A DNA stretch of 64,000 nucleotides from Ctenosaura bakeri. Lineage: Eukaryota > Chordata > Lepidosauria > Squamata > Iguanidae. Of this stretch, positions 10,415-22,810 are shown one piece after another (the stretch's first letter is position 1; each line of letters starts with the position of its first letter). The position numbers and the translations under genes are program-made. The stretch lies in the NCBI GenBank assembly GCA_948474755.1, contig CAOLHI010000351.1:124001-188000 (forward strand). The letters run 5' to 3'. The notes under the pieces are model-generated. The model did not search any database. It was not told the DNA's origin and worked only from the letters and a program-made list of their open reading frames with translations.

Positions 10415-11789
10415 CTGAGATAGGGTCATGGACCCCAAAACAGGGGAGGGCTTGAGACTCCTCTCAAGATTAGGCTGGATGGAATGATCTCCCCTGCTCA
10501 AAGTGATCTAGGAAAATTGGACCACCCAGACTCCTATGTAGTTTAGCCTTTTCTGAAAATTATCAATCAGATGTATGCTAGATGATCAAACACATAAAAA
10601 TATACTAAGAAAGCTATTTTCTTTGAGCCCTCCCAGGAATTATAAAGGCTGCCTACAATCTATCGTATGCACACTACGTTGCTACACTGAACAGATAGAG
10701 GGTCCTTCTAAGTACATGTTGTGCTTGTATAAGTCTTAATATTTAAGAAAGTTTGAATGATAAGGGATGGGAAAAGTAATTTATCTTTCCCCTCCAAGTA
10801 CCCTGCAAGCATACAAAATTAATAACAACCTCCCTGCCAATGTTGAGTCTCTGCATTTTTAAAAGCAGTTACAGGCTTCCCAAATAGGCTTCTTTTAAAC
10901 AGTCAAAATTACATGTTTAGATTTTATTTTAAAAAGTGTTCTGCTTCTTTTAGTAGTAATTAGTAAGACATGTCCACCTTCTGTTTTAAAAGGCACCTTA
11001 TGACTATAAAGAGTGATCTCCTGACCAAGATAACACAGTGCAAGGGAATTATGCTAGTTTATGCTGCTTCTGAATTGTTTCAGTGTTTTGATAAAACAAT
11101 GCAGGGAGCTTTCATTACTTCCTGGAGACATCTTCAAAGGAGCTGTCAGCCTTTATACTGCTGCCTGTCAAATTACAGTAACATTCTTTGACAACTTTCT
11201 GGAAGGATGAAGCTTCATCTACATACTTCTTGATGTTCAGCTGAGGATTAAAACAAAAATCATCTTTCTGCCTTTGCACTTTTGAAACTGGTACACTGAA
11301 AAGTGTACTGTGTCACACAAAACTATGCACTAGACTTGTCTCAGTTTATTACCATACTTTGTTCAGTCTTACTCACAGATAGAACAAGGATAGGTACTGA
11401 AAACAGAAGTTGGGGAAGCAAATGGGTATAAATTCATAGCTCCCCCCACTTCTCCTCCAACACACAAAGAGAGTGAGGCTCATTAATATATTAAGACATT
11501 ACAAAGAATTTTGGTTGACCCCTTCACTTTGAAGCATAAGTGGGAAGTTTTTAGTGAAATGTGTACTAGTATGAACCAAAGTCTTATGCAGAGGAAATGT
11601 CAACCACCTTCATACAGAGACATAAACACTTCCTAGCTGTCCTTTTGTAATCCCTTCAGCCTTAACCTTCCTGGCTCAACCCATCTGTCTTATCAAATAA
11701 AAATTAATTTGAAGCCTTTGCTTAAAGTTAAAATCAAGATATTAGTCCTAGTCAGTCTGGCAGGAAAGTAGCATTATGGGCAGTCTACT
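10415..11789. other. Intergenic DNA, nothing recognised
   Basis: AT-rich unique sequence without open frames of note, splice-flanked exons or repeats I can name. Confidence 0.45.
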
Positions 11790-12322
11790 GCTGACCTCAA
11801 ATAATAACAACAACAACAACAACAATAATAATATAAAAAGATAAAAAAATATCTATAATTAAAATTACAAAATATAAGCAGTAAAAGAAAAAGAAAAGAA
11901 AAAGAAAAAGTATTTCCATTGTACATATCACCAGTTATATGTAATAACTTTATCTCAGCCTCTCTAATTTCCCTATTAGGCTACATGCTTCTATTATCAG
12001 TAAATTACTAATTGTCAAATCCAACAACAATCAAATAATCTTTATCTTTCCTCAAAAAGTACATAAGGGATTTCTACTCTTCAAGGAATCTTCTTAAAAA
12101 CCCATCTTGAACTAAAACAATTTATCTATCTCAGTCAAATTCATTCCTTTTGCCATCCAGTCATCCATTTCTGTGCATCTATCCATCTTGCTATGGTGTC
12201 CATAGATTGCAGTAGGCTTCCATAAACTTTTTTCTAACTCTATGTCCATAAGTCCCAAAAGGTAAAGCTCAGGCTTCATTGGAACATTTCTTTTTAAAAC
12301 CCTGTGCAACTGTCCAGTTTTA
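11790..12322 (-). mobile_element. L1 3' fragment
   Basis: On the minus strand 12115-12300 reads FKRNVPMKPELYLLGLM and later MDDWMAKGMNLTEIDKLF, which resembles the C-terminal tail of lizard L1 ORF2 (compare the helix at 9658-9862). The sequence on the left is AT-rich with (AAC)n at 11800-11832 and (AAAAG)n at 11882-11911, consistent with a 3' UTR and tail. Its right side is cut by the transposon at 12323. Divergent and non-functional. Confidence 0.55.
11800..11911. repeat. (AAC)n/(AAT)n and (AAAAG)n simple repeats
   Basis: Trinucleotide run at 11800-11832 and A/G-rich run at 11882-11911, probably grown from an L1 tail. Confidence 0.85.
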
Positions 12323-12664
12323 GGCCTTTTCCGCACCTTACCTTTTTCTGGTGCTGGGGTGCGGGAATCGTGCCAGCAGCCTCCGGCAAGAGGCTCTCGC
12401 ATTCCTGCTGCTTCAGCTCCGCATGAGCTGCCTTCTTGCGTGTAAGCCCCGCCTCTTCCTTCCGCAGTGCAGCCTGGGAGTTTCCCAGGCTGCACTGGGG
12501 CAGGAAGCGCGACTGGCATGGCTCTGGAGGCTCCGCACACCAGGTAAATGCGTGCTGGGCCCAGGAGCAACGCACGATTGTGAGTGTGTTGTGCAGATCG
12601 CTCCTCACAATTGCACTATGCTCCAGGCACCCTTTCACAAGGCAAATGCCATGCAGAAAGGGCC
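12323..12664. mobile_element. Small inverted-repeat transposon, group B1, copy 1
   Basis: 342 bp, starting GGCCTTTTCCGCACC and ending ATGCAGAAAGGGCC, with perfect 3-bp duplication TTA (12320-12322, 12665-12667). GC-rich interior unlike its surroundings. Contains a perfect 15-bp stem with a 3-base loop at 12465-12497 that is conserved in the copy at 55653-56074. Overlapping frames on both strands are incidental. Inserted into an L1 fragment. Confidence 0.9.
12465..12497. repeat. Conserved perfect hairpin in group B1 transposon
   Basis: CAGTGCAGCCTGGGA (12465-12479), loop GTT, then its exact inverse at 12483-12497. The same arms occur with loop CCA at 55796-55828. Confidence 0.9.
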
Positions 12665-12758
12665 TTAGTCTTGCACATGGTCAAGTGAACCCCTGAACAG
12701 AGTTTATATTGGTTCTAGACCAAGAGGCTTCAAAATTAGCCATTCTAAGTTGACCTTG

Positions 12759-12781
12759 ACACACACACACACACACACACA
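12759..12781. repeat. (AC)n microsatellite
   Basis: About eleven AC units abutting the left end of the Tigger-like element and obscuring its TA duplication. Confidence 0.95.
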
Positions 12782-13376
12782 GTAGTCAGCCCTCCACATT
12801 TGTGAGTTAAGCATTCATGGATTACTGGGGGAGAGGGAGATCGGATGGAGGAAGGGAGGATGTGCGCATTTGTATTTGCCCACTCACACAGGTGGGAGGA
12901 GGAAGGGGATGTGACAGGAGGTTGAATATGTGCTTTTGGCCATTCATGCACACATGTGGGCAGGAGGGGGGATGGGAAAAGGGTGCAGGCACATTTGCTT
13001 GCTTGTGCACTTGTGCAGGAAGGAGGGGGAAGGGGATGATGCAATGAAAAGAGGTTGGATATGCATGTTCACTCACTTACGCAGGAATGAGGTGGGATGG
13101 GATGAGGAGGGCATATATTTGCTCATGAAGGAGGGAAGGGGAAGGGAATAGGATGGATGTCCCCCTTCTCCCTCTAACTACTCCCTCCTCATCCCCACAT
13201 GAGTGAGTGAGCAATCAAAGGAAAATGATGGTCAGGTCCAGCCTCTCCTCCAGTACAGATTTTTGGGGGTTTTTTGTCTGTGTAAAATACAATTTGGAGG
13301 CTTACAATATTCATGGTTTCCCCACTTTCACTGGGGTCCTGCACCCCCAACCCCTGCAAAAGTGGGGGGCCAACTG
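12780..13376. mobile_element. Pogo/Tigger-like non-autonomous DNA transposon
   Basis: The left end reads CAGTAGTCAGCCCTCCACAT and the right end, inverted, CAGTTGGCCCCCCACTTTTG. These are the CAGT..GGCCCTCC-type termini of Tigger elements, followed by a TA at 13377-13378. Sub-terminal sequence such as TGAATATTGTAAGCCTCCAA (inverted) supports the family. The centre is replaced by a degenerate minisatellite, so no transposase remains. Confidence 0.75.
12825..13205. repeat. Degenerate ~75-90 bp minisatellite inside Tigger-like element
   Basis: Four to five imperfect units alternate a G-rich part (GGAGGAAGGGGATG-like) with a part like TTTG..CACTCACACAGG. Units diverge strongly, so the array is old. 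The open frames over it (12745-13151, both strands) are repeat artefacts. Confidence 0.7.
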
Positions 13377-13378
13377 TA

Positions 13379-14006
13379 CTTCATATTAGCAAATGAAGGA
13401 CTTTTATATTGGCATCTCTGCAGATTGATCTTGTTTTGCCATGCATATGAGCTTAAGTTGCTTCAAAAGAGCTAGCACAGTGTAATTTCTAACTGTTTAA
13501 ACAATAAACCTGAATGTTGCCTGAGTTCAAAGATTATCCAAACCATTTACTTATTAGACAACCTTAACTGGAATTCCATGTGTGATGTGGGAATGATGAT
13601 GATCATCATCATAATGATGGTCATGATGATGATCATGATTATCACAGCATACTCTATAGCACTCATGTCAAGAGGTTGCAGAAGGACATTGAATCTGCTG
13701 CCTGGCAAAAGAGTGGAAGGGACTCTTCAAGTGATTATCAGTGAACAAAATAATGCCGTAACAAAGCCAAAAGACACCTCTGAAGGCACTCTGCATGTGA
13801 ACAGCTACTGATTAGCCCAGAATATCCAGTGTGCATAAAGAATGCAGATTTCAATGGCCTCATTGGGGAACTCCTGGCAAGTCAGCAATCTTGCTTAATG
13901 CTGACACCGATTCCCCCTTTGCTTTGTACAGTTTCATAACACCCAGTAGTAAGAATCTGAGGAAAAGACTTCTGTATAAACAGCAACCACCTGAGAGCTT
14001 GAAGAT
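13379..14006. other. Intergenic DNA with (GAT)n repeat
   Basis: No gene. An imperfect (GAT/ATC)n microsatellite lies at 13591-13645. Confidence 0.55.
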
Positions 14007-14011
14007 GGCAG

Positions 14012-14478
14012 TGTCCTAGGCTTGCAGCTTACCAAGGCTTCCCAGCTACATAATTAGACAGATAACAGCACCTTAGCAAAACAGTGTTGGCTGAAGCAGG
14101 TTCATAGCAAGTCAACAATAGTCCAGAAAGTCAACAATGGTCCAAAAAGGGATTGTTCCAAAAGTCAAACCGATAGTCTGAGCAAAGGTCCAAAGAACAC
14201 AGGCAGAGAATGCAAGCGTCAGCAAGGCTGTCACAACCAATGGAGTCAGCAGCTTCCAGCAGAATTCTGTCATCCGGACCTCTGATTATATAGCTTCAGT
14301 ATCATGGCCAGCTGTGGCCTAATTAATGTGCTCTTTCTATATAAGCACTGCCAGAAGCCTGGGCTCTCCCTTTTCCTCCTGCCGTAGGTACTGTCTCTTT
14401 CATGTCTCTAGGGTGTGGCTGCTAGGAAGAGTTCTGTCTGAGTCCCGGGAGTCTGGATCCTGGGGCAGGGGCATGACA
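14012..14478 (-). mobile_element. Solo LTR with 5-bp target duplication
   Basis: 467 bp bounded by TG...CA ends (left TGTCCTAGG, right GGGGCATGACA) and by a perfect 5-bp duplication GGCAG (14007-14011 and 14479-14483). On the minus strand it begins TGTCATGCCCC and contains TATA-like sequences (TTATATAGAAAG, CTATATAATCAG), so it is probably in minus orientation. No internal retroviral or Gypsy coding sequence lies beside it, so the element was reduced to one LTR by recombination. Whether Gypsy or endogenous retrovirus cannot be decided from the LTR alone. Confidence 0.75.
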
Positions 14479-14502
14479 GGCAGATAGATGATAGGCCATA
14501 GA

Positions 14503-14735
14503 AGTATAGAATTGTAAGAAAGCCCAAATGCCATCTAGTTCAAGCTTCTACCAGTGCTAGAAGTCCATGCCTGAGAGATGATATGCCTGATACCATCAAC
14601 TGCCATTTTAAAACTTCCAATGAAAGAGAATTCGTCATGTTCCAAGATCATACATTCTACTGTTGAACTGCTTAGTATCACAAAATCACTTCTAAAGGTG
14701 ATGGTTAGACATAGATAGAAACATAATCACTTGTA
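14503..14735 (-). mobile_element. CR1-like LINE 3' tail fragment
   Basis: Sequence from 14506 (TATAGAATTGTAAGAAAGCC) through CCATCTAGTTCAAG and ACTGTTGAACTGCTTAG follows the layout of CR1 3' coding and tail sequence, as seen in the better copy at 29625-29830. Diverged and short. Confidence 0.65.
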
Positions 14736-16954
14736 AAGCATAATTTTTAGGTGACTATTTTATCACTATGGCCCTATCTCACTTAATACACAGTCCCTCT
14801 TCTTCTGGAAGTTGTTTGCTGAAGAAAAACCAACACAGAAGGAATATATACTTTCTATTATCATCTATGGGGCCAACTGCTTTTGCCGATAGGAAGGTGA
14901 TCTAAACAGCAGAGTTAACAGTAGGTGATTCAGTCAATTGCACAAAATCAGATGACAAGTTTGGAAGCTTTGACCATGGGGAAGAGTAGAATGGAAACAG
15001 AGCACAAATAAGCAAGAGGTGGCTCACACATTTGTTATGTGTCACTGATTATTGACATATTTGCTTCTGTTGAAAGGAGAAGCAAATGAAAAAGGAATCA
15101 TCTGACAGATTTCTTTTCTATTTTCTTTGTATCATACCCTGTCCCAGGTCTTTCCATTATTTTGAATGCAGCAATGAAGTCTCAGGGATTATGTAACAGA
15201 AGAGTAGAATGAAGCACCCTTTCTGTATGGGTTTATATATGCGGCAAACTGCCAGTATCTCCGAAATTGCCTAGCCCAAAGGCAGACAAGCCAGAGTTCT
15301 GTTTGATAATAAAAGAAAAAGTAAAAGAGAAGCTGAGATCTCTGGCAAAACTTTAAGGCATAATTCTTCAAACTCTTCTTGCTACAACACCAGTATCTTT
15401 TGATGAGATCTTTTAGCAGCTCAGGGAATTTCAAAAGGGCTTTAAATTTCTTTCGACATAAAGAACTTGTCAGAGATTTCTCTGAAAGCCTAAGAAACCA
15501 TGAAAACAAACACCCATGCTGAATTCATAAATGTTCAGCTATTCTGATCTCATATATATATGAGAGAGAGAGACTATTTTCAACTCAGAACATTGAAACA
15601 TGGCTAAAGCAATACACATCCCTTACTTCCAGCACATATTATTTTTCACCTACATTTTTTTCACTTCAATATAATTTGAATTGTGATTGCTTCTTTGCAA
15701 AGAGAAAAAGATATATTATTTGGGGAGCTGGGGATGGAGAGAGGAAGAGATTTCTCTTAAACAAGCACTTGAGTGAAGAAACATTCATATTAGGAATGCT
15801 TTTAAAATCTAGGGAGTAAAGAGTTAGAAGAGGGCTTCAATTTGATGTTAGACTCATAAAATGAATCTGTTCTCTGCAAAATGACATTTTGGAATCTCAG
15901 GGGAAAAAGTCCCATGGGGAGATATGAGGAGCTGCTTCCCTTAACTTCTCTAACAAACTACCTCCTGACAAAGCTTCCTTTCTTTGAAAAAACTTAACAC
16001 AGATGTTGCAGAACTATTATTTTCATGTAATATAGACACCCAAAATCTCTAGGACTAGCTGAGGTTCAGCATGAGGCCAGACATGCAGCTGGGTTCCAGG
16101 ATTGCTTAGAATGATGACATCATAATCAAAAGTTGGGTAAACAATGATAACTGTGCATTGTAAATACACCCTAAGACACATTATTGACTGTAACGTGTTT
16201 TAATATCTTTCCATTTGTTGCATGAACCTTAACTGTGTAAATGATGCATCCAGTACTAGTGAAAAAGCAGTTATCAAGGGGCAAAATGTACTAAATCACC
16301 AACACCAAAAACAAACTATAAGGCTGGACAGATTATAAATTATAAAGTAGCAATTACTATAAATATGGTAGAACTGCAGAAAACACTGTGAAGCAGAAGT
16401 CAAGTTTTGTATAGTAATCAGAATGTCAAATATAGAAAAATTCCCACAAGCTTCTTTCATATACTAATTTCTGATGAGAATTTTGAAGTCACCCAATTAA
16501 AATTAATGATGCTACATATGATTCATTGGTTCCTTGGGCAATGAGGTATCACAATGTTACTTTTGAAGCCGGGTGATGATGATGATGATGATGATGATGA
16601 TGAGTTCCTTGATGTAGTAAGTAGGAATTACTGCTTATTACTTGCATTAAAACCTAGGTCCCTTTAACTACTTTTTACAATCATTGTTGAACTTGTCACC
16701 CCATCATCCCACATGCTTTGCATTTCTATTGCATCTCACACTTCTCCGCCACCCCCATTGGTATATATATCTGTCTACAGAGGCTTCAGAACATTCATCT
16801 GAAGAAATGAAATGGAGTCCCTGAAAGCTAATAGATTTTTTTTTCTCAGCCTCAAATGGGCTACAGGATCCTTTATATCTCTTTCTGCTACAACAGATTA
16901 ACAAAACTATCTCTCTGAATATTGCTCATCATCTATTTATGTTTACTTGTCTTA
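14736..16954. other. Intergenic DNA, nothing recognised except (GAT)n
   Basis: No exon-like sequence. A clean (GAT)n run lies at 16573-16603. Open frames at 15189-15509 and 16704-16904 have no recognisable domain. Confidence 0.45.
16573..16603. repeat. (GAT)n microsatellite
   Basis: About ten uninterrupted GAT units. Confidence 0.95.
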
Positions 16955-17062
16955 AGCCATTTCCACACTAGAGTTTTATAGCGCTGTGATTCCACTTTCA
17001 ACATCCTACGGAATCCTGGGGTTTGCAGTTTCGGGAGCGGCCACTCTAGTGCAGAAATGGCC
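16955..17062. mobile_element. Small inverted-repeat transposon, group A, copy 2
   Basis: 108 bp, ends AGCCATTTCCACAC and GTGCAGAAATGGCC, perfect duplication TTA (16952-16954, 17063-17065). Shares the core CACTTTCAACATCCTACGGA and TGGGGTTTGCAGTTT with the other A copies but has lost most of the right half of the palindrome. Confidence 0.87.
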
Positions 17063-17065
17063 TTA

Positions 17066-20000
17066 AATGTACTGGATGGCAAGAGTGGGATGTTCTATTC
17101 TTGTTTTCTTTTTTTTCCCTCCACACTATTCACTGAAGGTTCTTGTCTGTTGTTTCTCTAGCATTAAATTTACTCACTACAGGAAGCAGAAGCTTGACTA
17201 GTCACCAGCACTACCTCCTGTGTGGCCAGAGAGTGTGGTGATGTTGAACAGAAGATGAATTTTGCCTTGGGAAGCAGCAGGCAGAGTCTCGGGTTTCTCT
17301 GAGTAGCATAGGAGTCTAGCGTTACAGTAAAAGCAGAGGGGGAATGGACCCTTGTTTTACATTAAAAAATGGAACAGAACCACCATTCATGGTTGCCTTG
17401 TATACTTTAAGTCATAATGAATAAAGTAACTAAACAGGAAAGTGGTTTTTTATAAGTTAAAAATATTAGTGTTAATAAATTACTTTGTGGGATAAGAAAG
17501 TACTTTTTAACATGTGCCAAACTGTGTTTCTGACCCGACCTATTCAATATGATGAAGGTGCATACTGTCAGACATTTCTGATGGTCTTAAACTGCACAGT
17601 GTTTCTAGTACTGCACTGAACTGTGACAAAGAGACACAAACAATCAGAAAAATTATAGGAAACTGAACAGGATATAATTTCAACCACTAGAATTCAAAAT
17701 TTAGCCTCTGAAGGAAATGACTCATGTTATCGTCCTCTAGCCTTCTAGGCCTTTCCTAATTCTCTGTTTTAAATTAAAAGGCTTTGTGCCTGCCTTTGTT
17801 ACCACTCAATTAATTTCAAATGGCAATTAAGATAAATATCAGTCACCATGACCTCCTAGTTACTGCTAAGCCTGGAAAGTTTCCTACCTCATTTATTACC
17901 TTTAACCTGTCACTAATGACTGTGGATGAGAGGTAAGCACATGCTGAATAGTTTGTATTTAGGAAGTGAAGTGATTTCATTTTTTTTTTTAAAAGTCCTT
18001 CTTGAAAATGTGTTGGTTTGACTATTGACCTGACTATTTTAGTTTATGCGAATGCCCATGATATATCAGCAATCACATCACAATATCCTATAAATAGCCA
18101 TATAAGTTCTAGAGAGATAAAGAAAACTCAGTGTCTCGTGTCCTTGTTGAGAAAGGGTATTATATCATTTGGGGAAAAAATCAACAACCATGAGACTCTC
18201 TATTTTGTGATCTTTTTTGTTAATAATTTGTTTGCACTCACCAAAAAAAAGGGGGAGGGAGAAATCCTGTACTGGGCGATATATTGCAACTACTGGCATA
18301 ATTCAGTTGACAAAGCCTCCAGCAAAGAGACTTTTATAGCCTTTTTATTCACCCTAGCCCCGCTTTTCTTCCTTGTCATTTGTCTCAATGGGTTTTATTT
18401 AGTAGCATTGGCATTAGGAGAGTGTTGATGGAGGGCTGGAGGAAAGTCAGCTTTTAATGTCAGGTTCCAGCAGCATATCTACAGTAATGTAATGAATGCC
18501 TGAGCTGGGAAAGAATAGGATCCTACTTTAACCAATCCTGCTATAGCTGTGTGAGCCTTAATCCAACAAGTAGCATAAATAGCAGTTGCATTTAGAATCC
18601 CCTATTGAGCAAGAGTGAATAGCAGAGCAGAGAAAGAGAAATCAGATAAGCCTGCCCCACCAACCACACACCTACTAAAGAACTAGAACTCAGCCCTGGA
18701 TGCCTTTTGGAAGTTAATCTTTCAAGTTGTTTCTAGAAGATTCCAGATATTTTGTGTACTTATACAAGGTTTGCCTGACCTGGTTGTTTCATTTTGTATG
18801 TCCTTATTGTTATGGATAAAAAGTTTGCCGAAATATGTTAAAGTGTTCTGTTTTTTAGTGTACAGACCTATCCCTATTCTTTTCATGTCCTTTCTGCCTC
18901 TGTATGACCAAGAGCACATCTACTTCATTAGCTGCAGCATACCTGTACTATATACCTCCCTGCCTGGAGGCCTCATGTTCCTCCTGTGCCCTCTCCATGG
19001 CCACATAGTGGCCAGTGGGGAGCTGGAGAAAGCTAAGAATATCCGTCAGTGTAATGGTGAAGACCCTAGAGGATGCTTTCATAGTTGTGCAACTGGCTAT
19101 AGTCACATACACAGATACTTCTCAGGTGTTCCCAGATCTCCATCAGGGTTAGTTACTGCATGAGAGAAGCAGAGAATTTCAACCTCCACTATGATGCAAA
19201 AAAGATGTATGCAGGAATAAGATGGACTTATGTCTATACATGTCACTAACAGGATGCCAGCTAATGCTCCTTTGCAGATAACAGCTTATTTTTATACAAA
19301 AACTCCCCAAATAAAATCAAGATTCATCCAAAAATTACACAAAAACTCTTGTGATAGCATTTTTTTAAAAAATTCTTCACTCTCATTCTGACAATATTTG
19401 CATACCTTAAATATTTGCATACCTTAAATTCTTCTTGACAAGATAGGTTTAGGATGGGTCTTCAGCTTACTGCACTATTTGTCTGTAATGTATTTTTTTT
19501 TCATGCCACATCATAATTGGTTCCACGAGATGAGTGTCTAAGCCGGGCAACATTAAAGGACGTGGAGACCCACCAAAGATTTCACCTCTCTCCAGTACGG
19601 ATGAATTCATGATAGGAGTGGCAAAATCACCAAATGTTTCACGTAAACAGATTGTGCAGAGGCCCATTCCTTTTGTGCAACCTTTGCACTCCTAGTGCAA
19701 GCCCTTAGTATCATTGGTACCCATCAATATATCCCCACTCCTCCAGTATCTAGTGTCTGTCAGTATGTAGAAATATTTGTGTTTACTTAACCTTTTAAAC
19801 AAAGATTTGGATACTCCCTGAAACCCATCGTAAAGCTATTGTGTTCATTTGCATTCTCTTCTTATTTGTACTTGCACCTCCAGCTAGGGCATCTACTCTC
19901 AGAATCCAGAAAAATTTAGATAGGCCTCATGTGCCATGGAATGGAAAGCAAGTACAATAGCAGCTACTATACAGATCCAACATAGTATTTGGTACTTTCC

Positions 20001-21879
20001 CTTCCACAATTGAATTTGTTGGTAGGTTAAACTTCTGTGATATCCAAAATCTTCCACCAAATGGCTTGTTTTAGTTATTATTGACCAAATACTCAATGCG
20101 ATATAAAATTCACTGAAATATTAAATTCTTGATCCAGTACAAAACACACTCAGCTCCTGCTTACTAAGCTCAGTGAAATTAAAAACAAAATTGACCATAT
20201 TCACCATTTCTGACCTTATTAAATCTGTTATCATTCCCACTTACTCTACTGTGAAATAGATATTGCACCTTCAGAAGCAACTTCCTCATCTGTGTTCTGC
20301 TGTTACTGTGAAAGTGAAATTTCTGATACCAGCTTGAAAGACCTGTTTTGGAAGGCATGGAATGATAATAAACATTCCAACTTGTAAAGGGACAAATCTA
20401 ATATAATTCTTGTAGTGTACCTCCGTGAGAGAAGATGAACAGTGAAATGTGACATAACAATGAAGCCTGGGAACAAGAGTAATTTTATGAAATAGACTGG
20501 GGACTGGGGTGTGACAACTTAGAAAATTAAGGTAGGCTAAAGGAAAAGTGAGATGATAGCAACTGACTCAGAAATATGAATATTAAGGAAAGGAAGGGTA
20601 AGTGGAGGAAAATAAAGCTTAAATGGAATAGATCTTGATTTTGCCACTTGAGGTTTCTATTGTCACTTCAACATGGTGGCTTGTCAACATTAAGGGGACA
20701 ATGTTTAAAAAAAGGCCAACAATATGAGACAGGCTAGATTTCACATATTGATTTAAACTAGCCAATTCTTTCTCTACAGGCTTTTAACACATTCTTAGTA
20801 CAATTCATTCTTGATATTTAGTCTATAGACATCAAGTTATATCATTAATCATGGCTAGTATGATATTGACTACTCATCATAAAAAAGATACTAGAGTTAT
20901 GATCTAAGTACAATTTATGTGGAGGATGGACAATTATATGGTGCGGAATTAAGGTTGTTCTGGCAGTATGCAATACTGGGTTATAAGCTGATCACTTTAT
21001 CAACATCTTTACCACTGACATCTTAAAATGTTTTCATCCATAACATATTTTAATGCAAGAACAACTGTCTTTTAGAACCACCTCTAACTCTAACTATACA
21101 AAAGTAGTTTAATTGTGGATGTATACTTTATTCTTTATGTAAAATATGAAATTCACACTGGAAATTCTTTCCTCATAAATTCATTCATGACTATTACTAC
21201 TTTTACAGGAAATATTTTAAAAAGGAATAAAAATAGTTTGGTGAACTGGAACCGTTTTATATCAAAGCAGTGAACATTTCAAAATCTCAGCCATTGCTAG
21301 CTGTAACAGCTACTGGTGCTTCACACTTTGAAATGTCTGGACTTCATATTTTATAGGAAAGTTTGGTTATACTTTGTGTGCATGAGTAATACAATTTTTT
21401 AAAAAAACTATTCTAGAGGAATAGATTATATTATTCAAAGTGATACATAAAGGTACAGCTTGAATAATTATATCTTGACTTAATAAATTGAGATATCAAT
21501 GATCTTTTTCTTTTTATGGTGTGAGCAATCAAACTAGGAAGGCTCTAATTAAATGCTTCATCTCAATAGGGATGCAAAGGCCACTAGCCTTTGGAACAAG
21601 ACAGGATATTAAACTATCTGCAAGCCAGATCAGTTTTAAACCATCTTTAAACCAAGTTATATGGAGTGTTTTGTTGATATAGCTAAGATCAGGGAAAAAA
21701 TGGGCAAAAAAAGTCGACATGTTAATAAATGAAAGTGTGAATGTCACCGAAATTTTCTCATCTAATTTTTGAGTAAGAATACTTGGTCGTCTTTATATGC
21801 AAGAATTGGAAGGGGAGGCGGGTAATAGCCAGCATACTGTAGCTAGCATTCCCAGATTTGTTTTAATGGCAATAGACAA
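17066..21879. other. Long unique stretch, no gene recognised
   Basis: Nearly 5 kb with no repeat I can name and no convincing exon. The 136-codon frame at 18018-18428 and others have no domain and ordinary AT-rich composition. An 18-bp tandem duplication of ATTTGCATACCTTAA type sits at 19390-19430. The part 18230-18470 has balanced composition and lacks repeats, and may be conserved non-coding DNA (see findings). Confidence 0.45.
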
Positions 21880-22030
21880 AACCAGACGTTTGTCAGGTTG
21901 CAACTCCCAATGTCTTGCTTTTCTGTTGTCTGCATGTCTCCTTACACATTCTGTTTTAATTCATGTTGCAAGCCACCATGCTTGCACTTGGAAAAAGGCA
22001 AGATATAAAATACATAAATAAATTAATATA
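21880..22030 (+). mobile_element. L2-like LINE 3' tail fragment
   Basis: The end reads GCAAGCCACCATGCTTGCAC then GGAAAAAGGCAAGATATAAA followed by short ATAAATAA repeats. This is the form of the lizard L2-like 3' terminus (compare 33950-34013). Non-coding remnant. Confidence 0.55.
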
Positions 22031-22805
22031 AAGAGAGGAGGACACCTGTCAGGCAAATGGTCAGCTCTTGTGAGATTTTTCACAAGTGTGAATTTTCTGT
22101 GAAAAATGGGGGAGAGTTTGTACAAAACCCCAAATTAACTTTTCTTTTACAATATGAGAGCTGTTGTTGTTTTTTTTGAACAAAAGTAATATTTTCAACA
22201 CAAGTGTATTTCTCCCAAAAATGTCCTCCAAAAGAAGAAATCAGTTAAAAAAAAAAAAGGATGAAAGCTCTTCTAATTTCACCAAGTGGGAAGAAAATTT
22301 TTGAAATTGTTTTTTGTCACATGCTAGAACAACACTTGTGAAGGCTTACATGCCTAATAGTCAAACTTTAGCACTTTTAAATGTGGATGTGCTTTTCAGT
22401 TATATGACTTACTCTTCTTTTGAGAACCATGGCTGAGATCCAACTTAGAGGAGATGGAGTATAACTTTATGCTCAGAGTTATGTCATGGTTGTGCCTTAG
22501 TGAAATGCGAGCACTGTGCAACTGAATGTACAAACAAATGTGAAATGCAAGATTGAAATGTACAATTCACATTTGCATGTGCAATTCACACAGTGCAATG
22601 GCAGCACATGTGCAACTCTGTTTCTGCAACCTTCAGCTGCAATTTGAGTTCCACATCTGACAAAAAGTCCACTTGCTTCAGTAGGAGAACTGTCACTAAC
22701 AGGGTGCCAGCACACTTTTTTCCATTTTACATATATGGAATAGGGTTCAGAGGTAGGGGATATGCCCTTTTTAGAGTGGAATGGGCCTTTTCTATATCTG
22801 TTTGA
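22031..22805. other. Intergenic DNA with local AATTCACA-type repetition
   Basis: No gene. At 22555-22610 the phrase GTGCAATTCACA and close variants recur several times, suggesting a small decayed repeat. Confidence 0.4.
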
Positions 22806-22810
22806 CGTCA

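Noticed and set aside
12112..12696. Overlapping ORFs of 86-152 codons on both strands
   Set aside because: They lie in the GC-rich B1 transposon and an L1 remnant; no protein family is recognisable.
18018..18428. 136-codon ORF as a host membrane protein
   Set aside because: No domain, no splice or promoter context, AT-rich hydrophobicity expected by chance.
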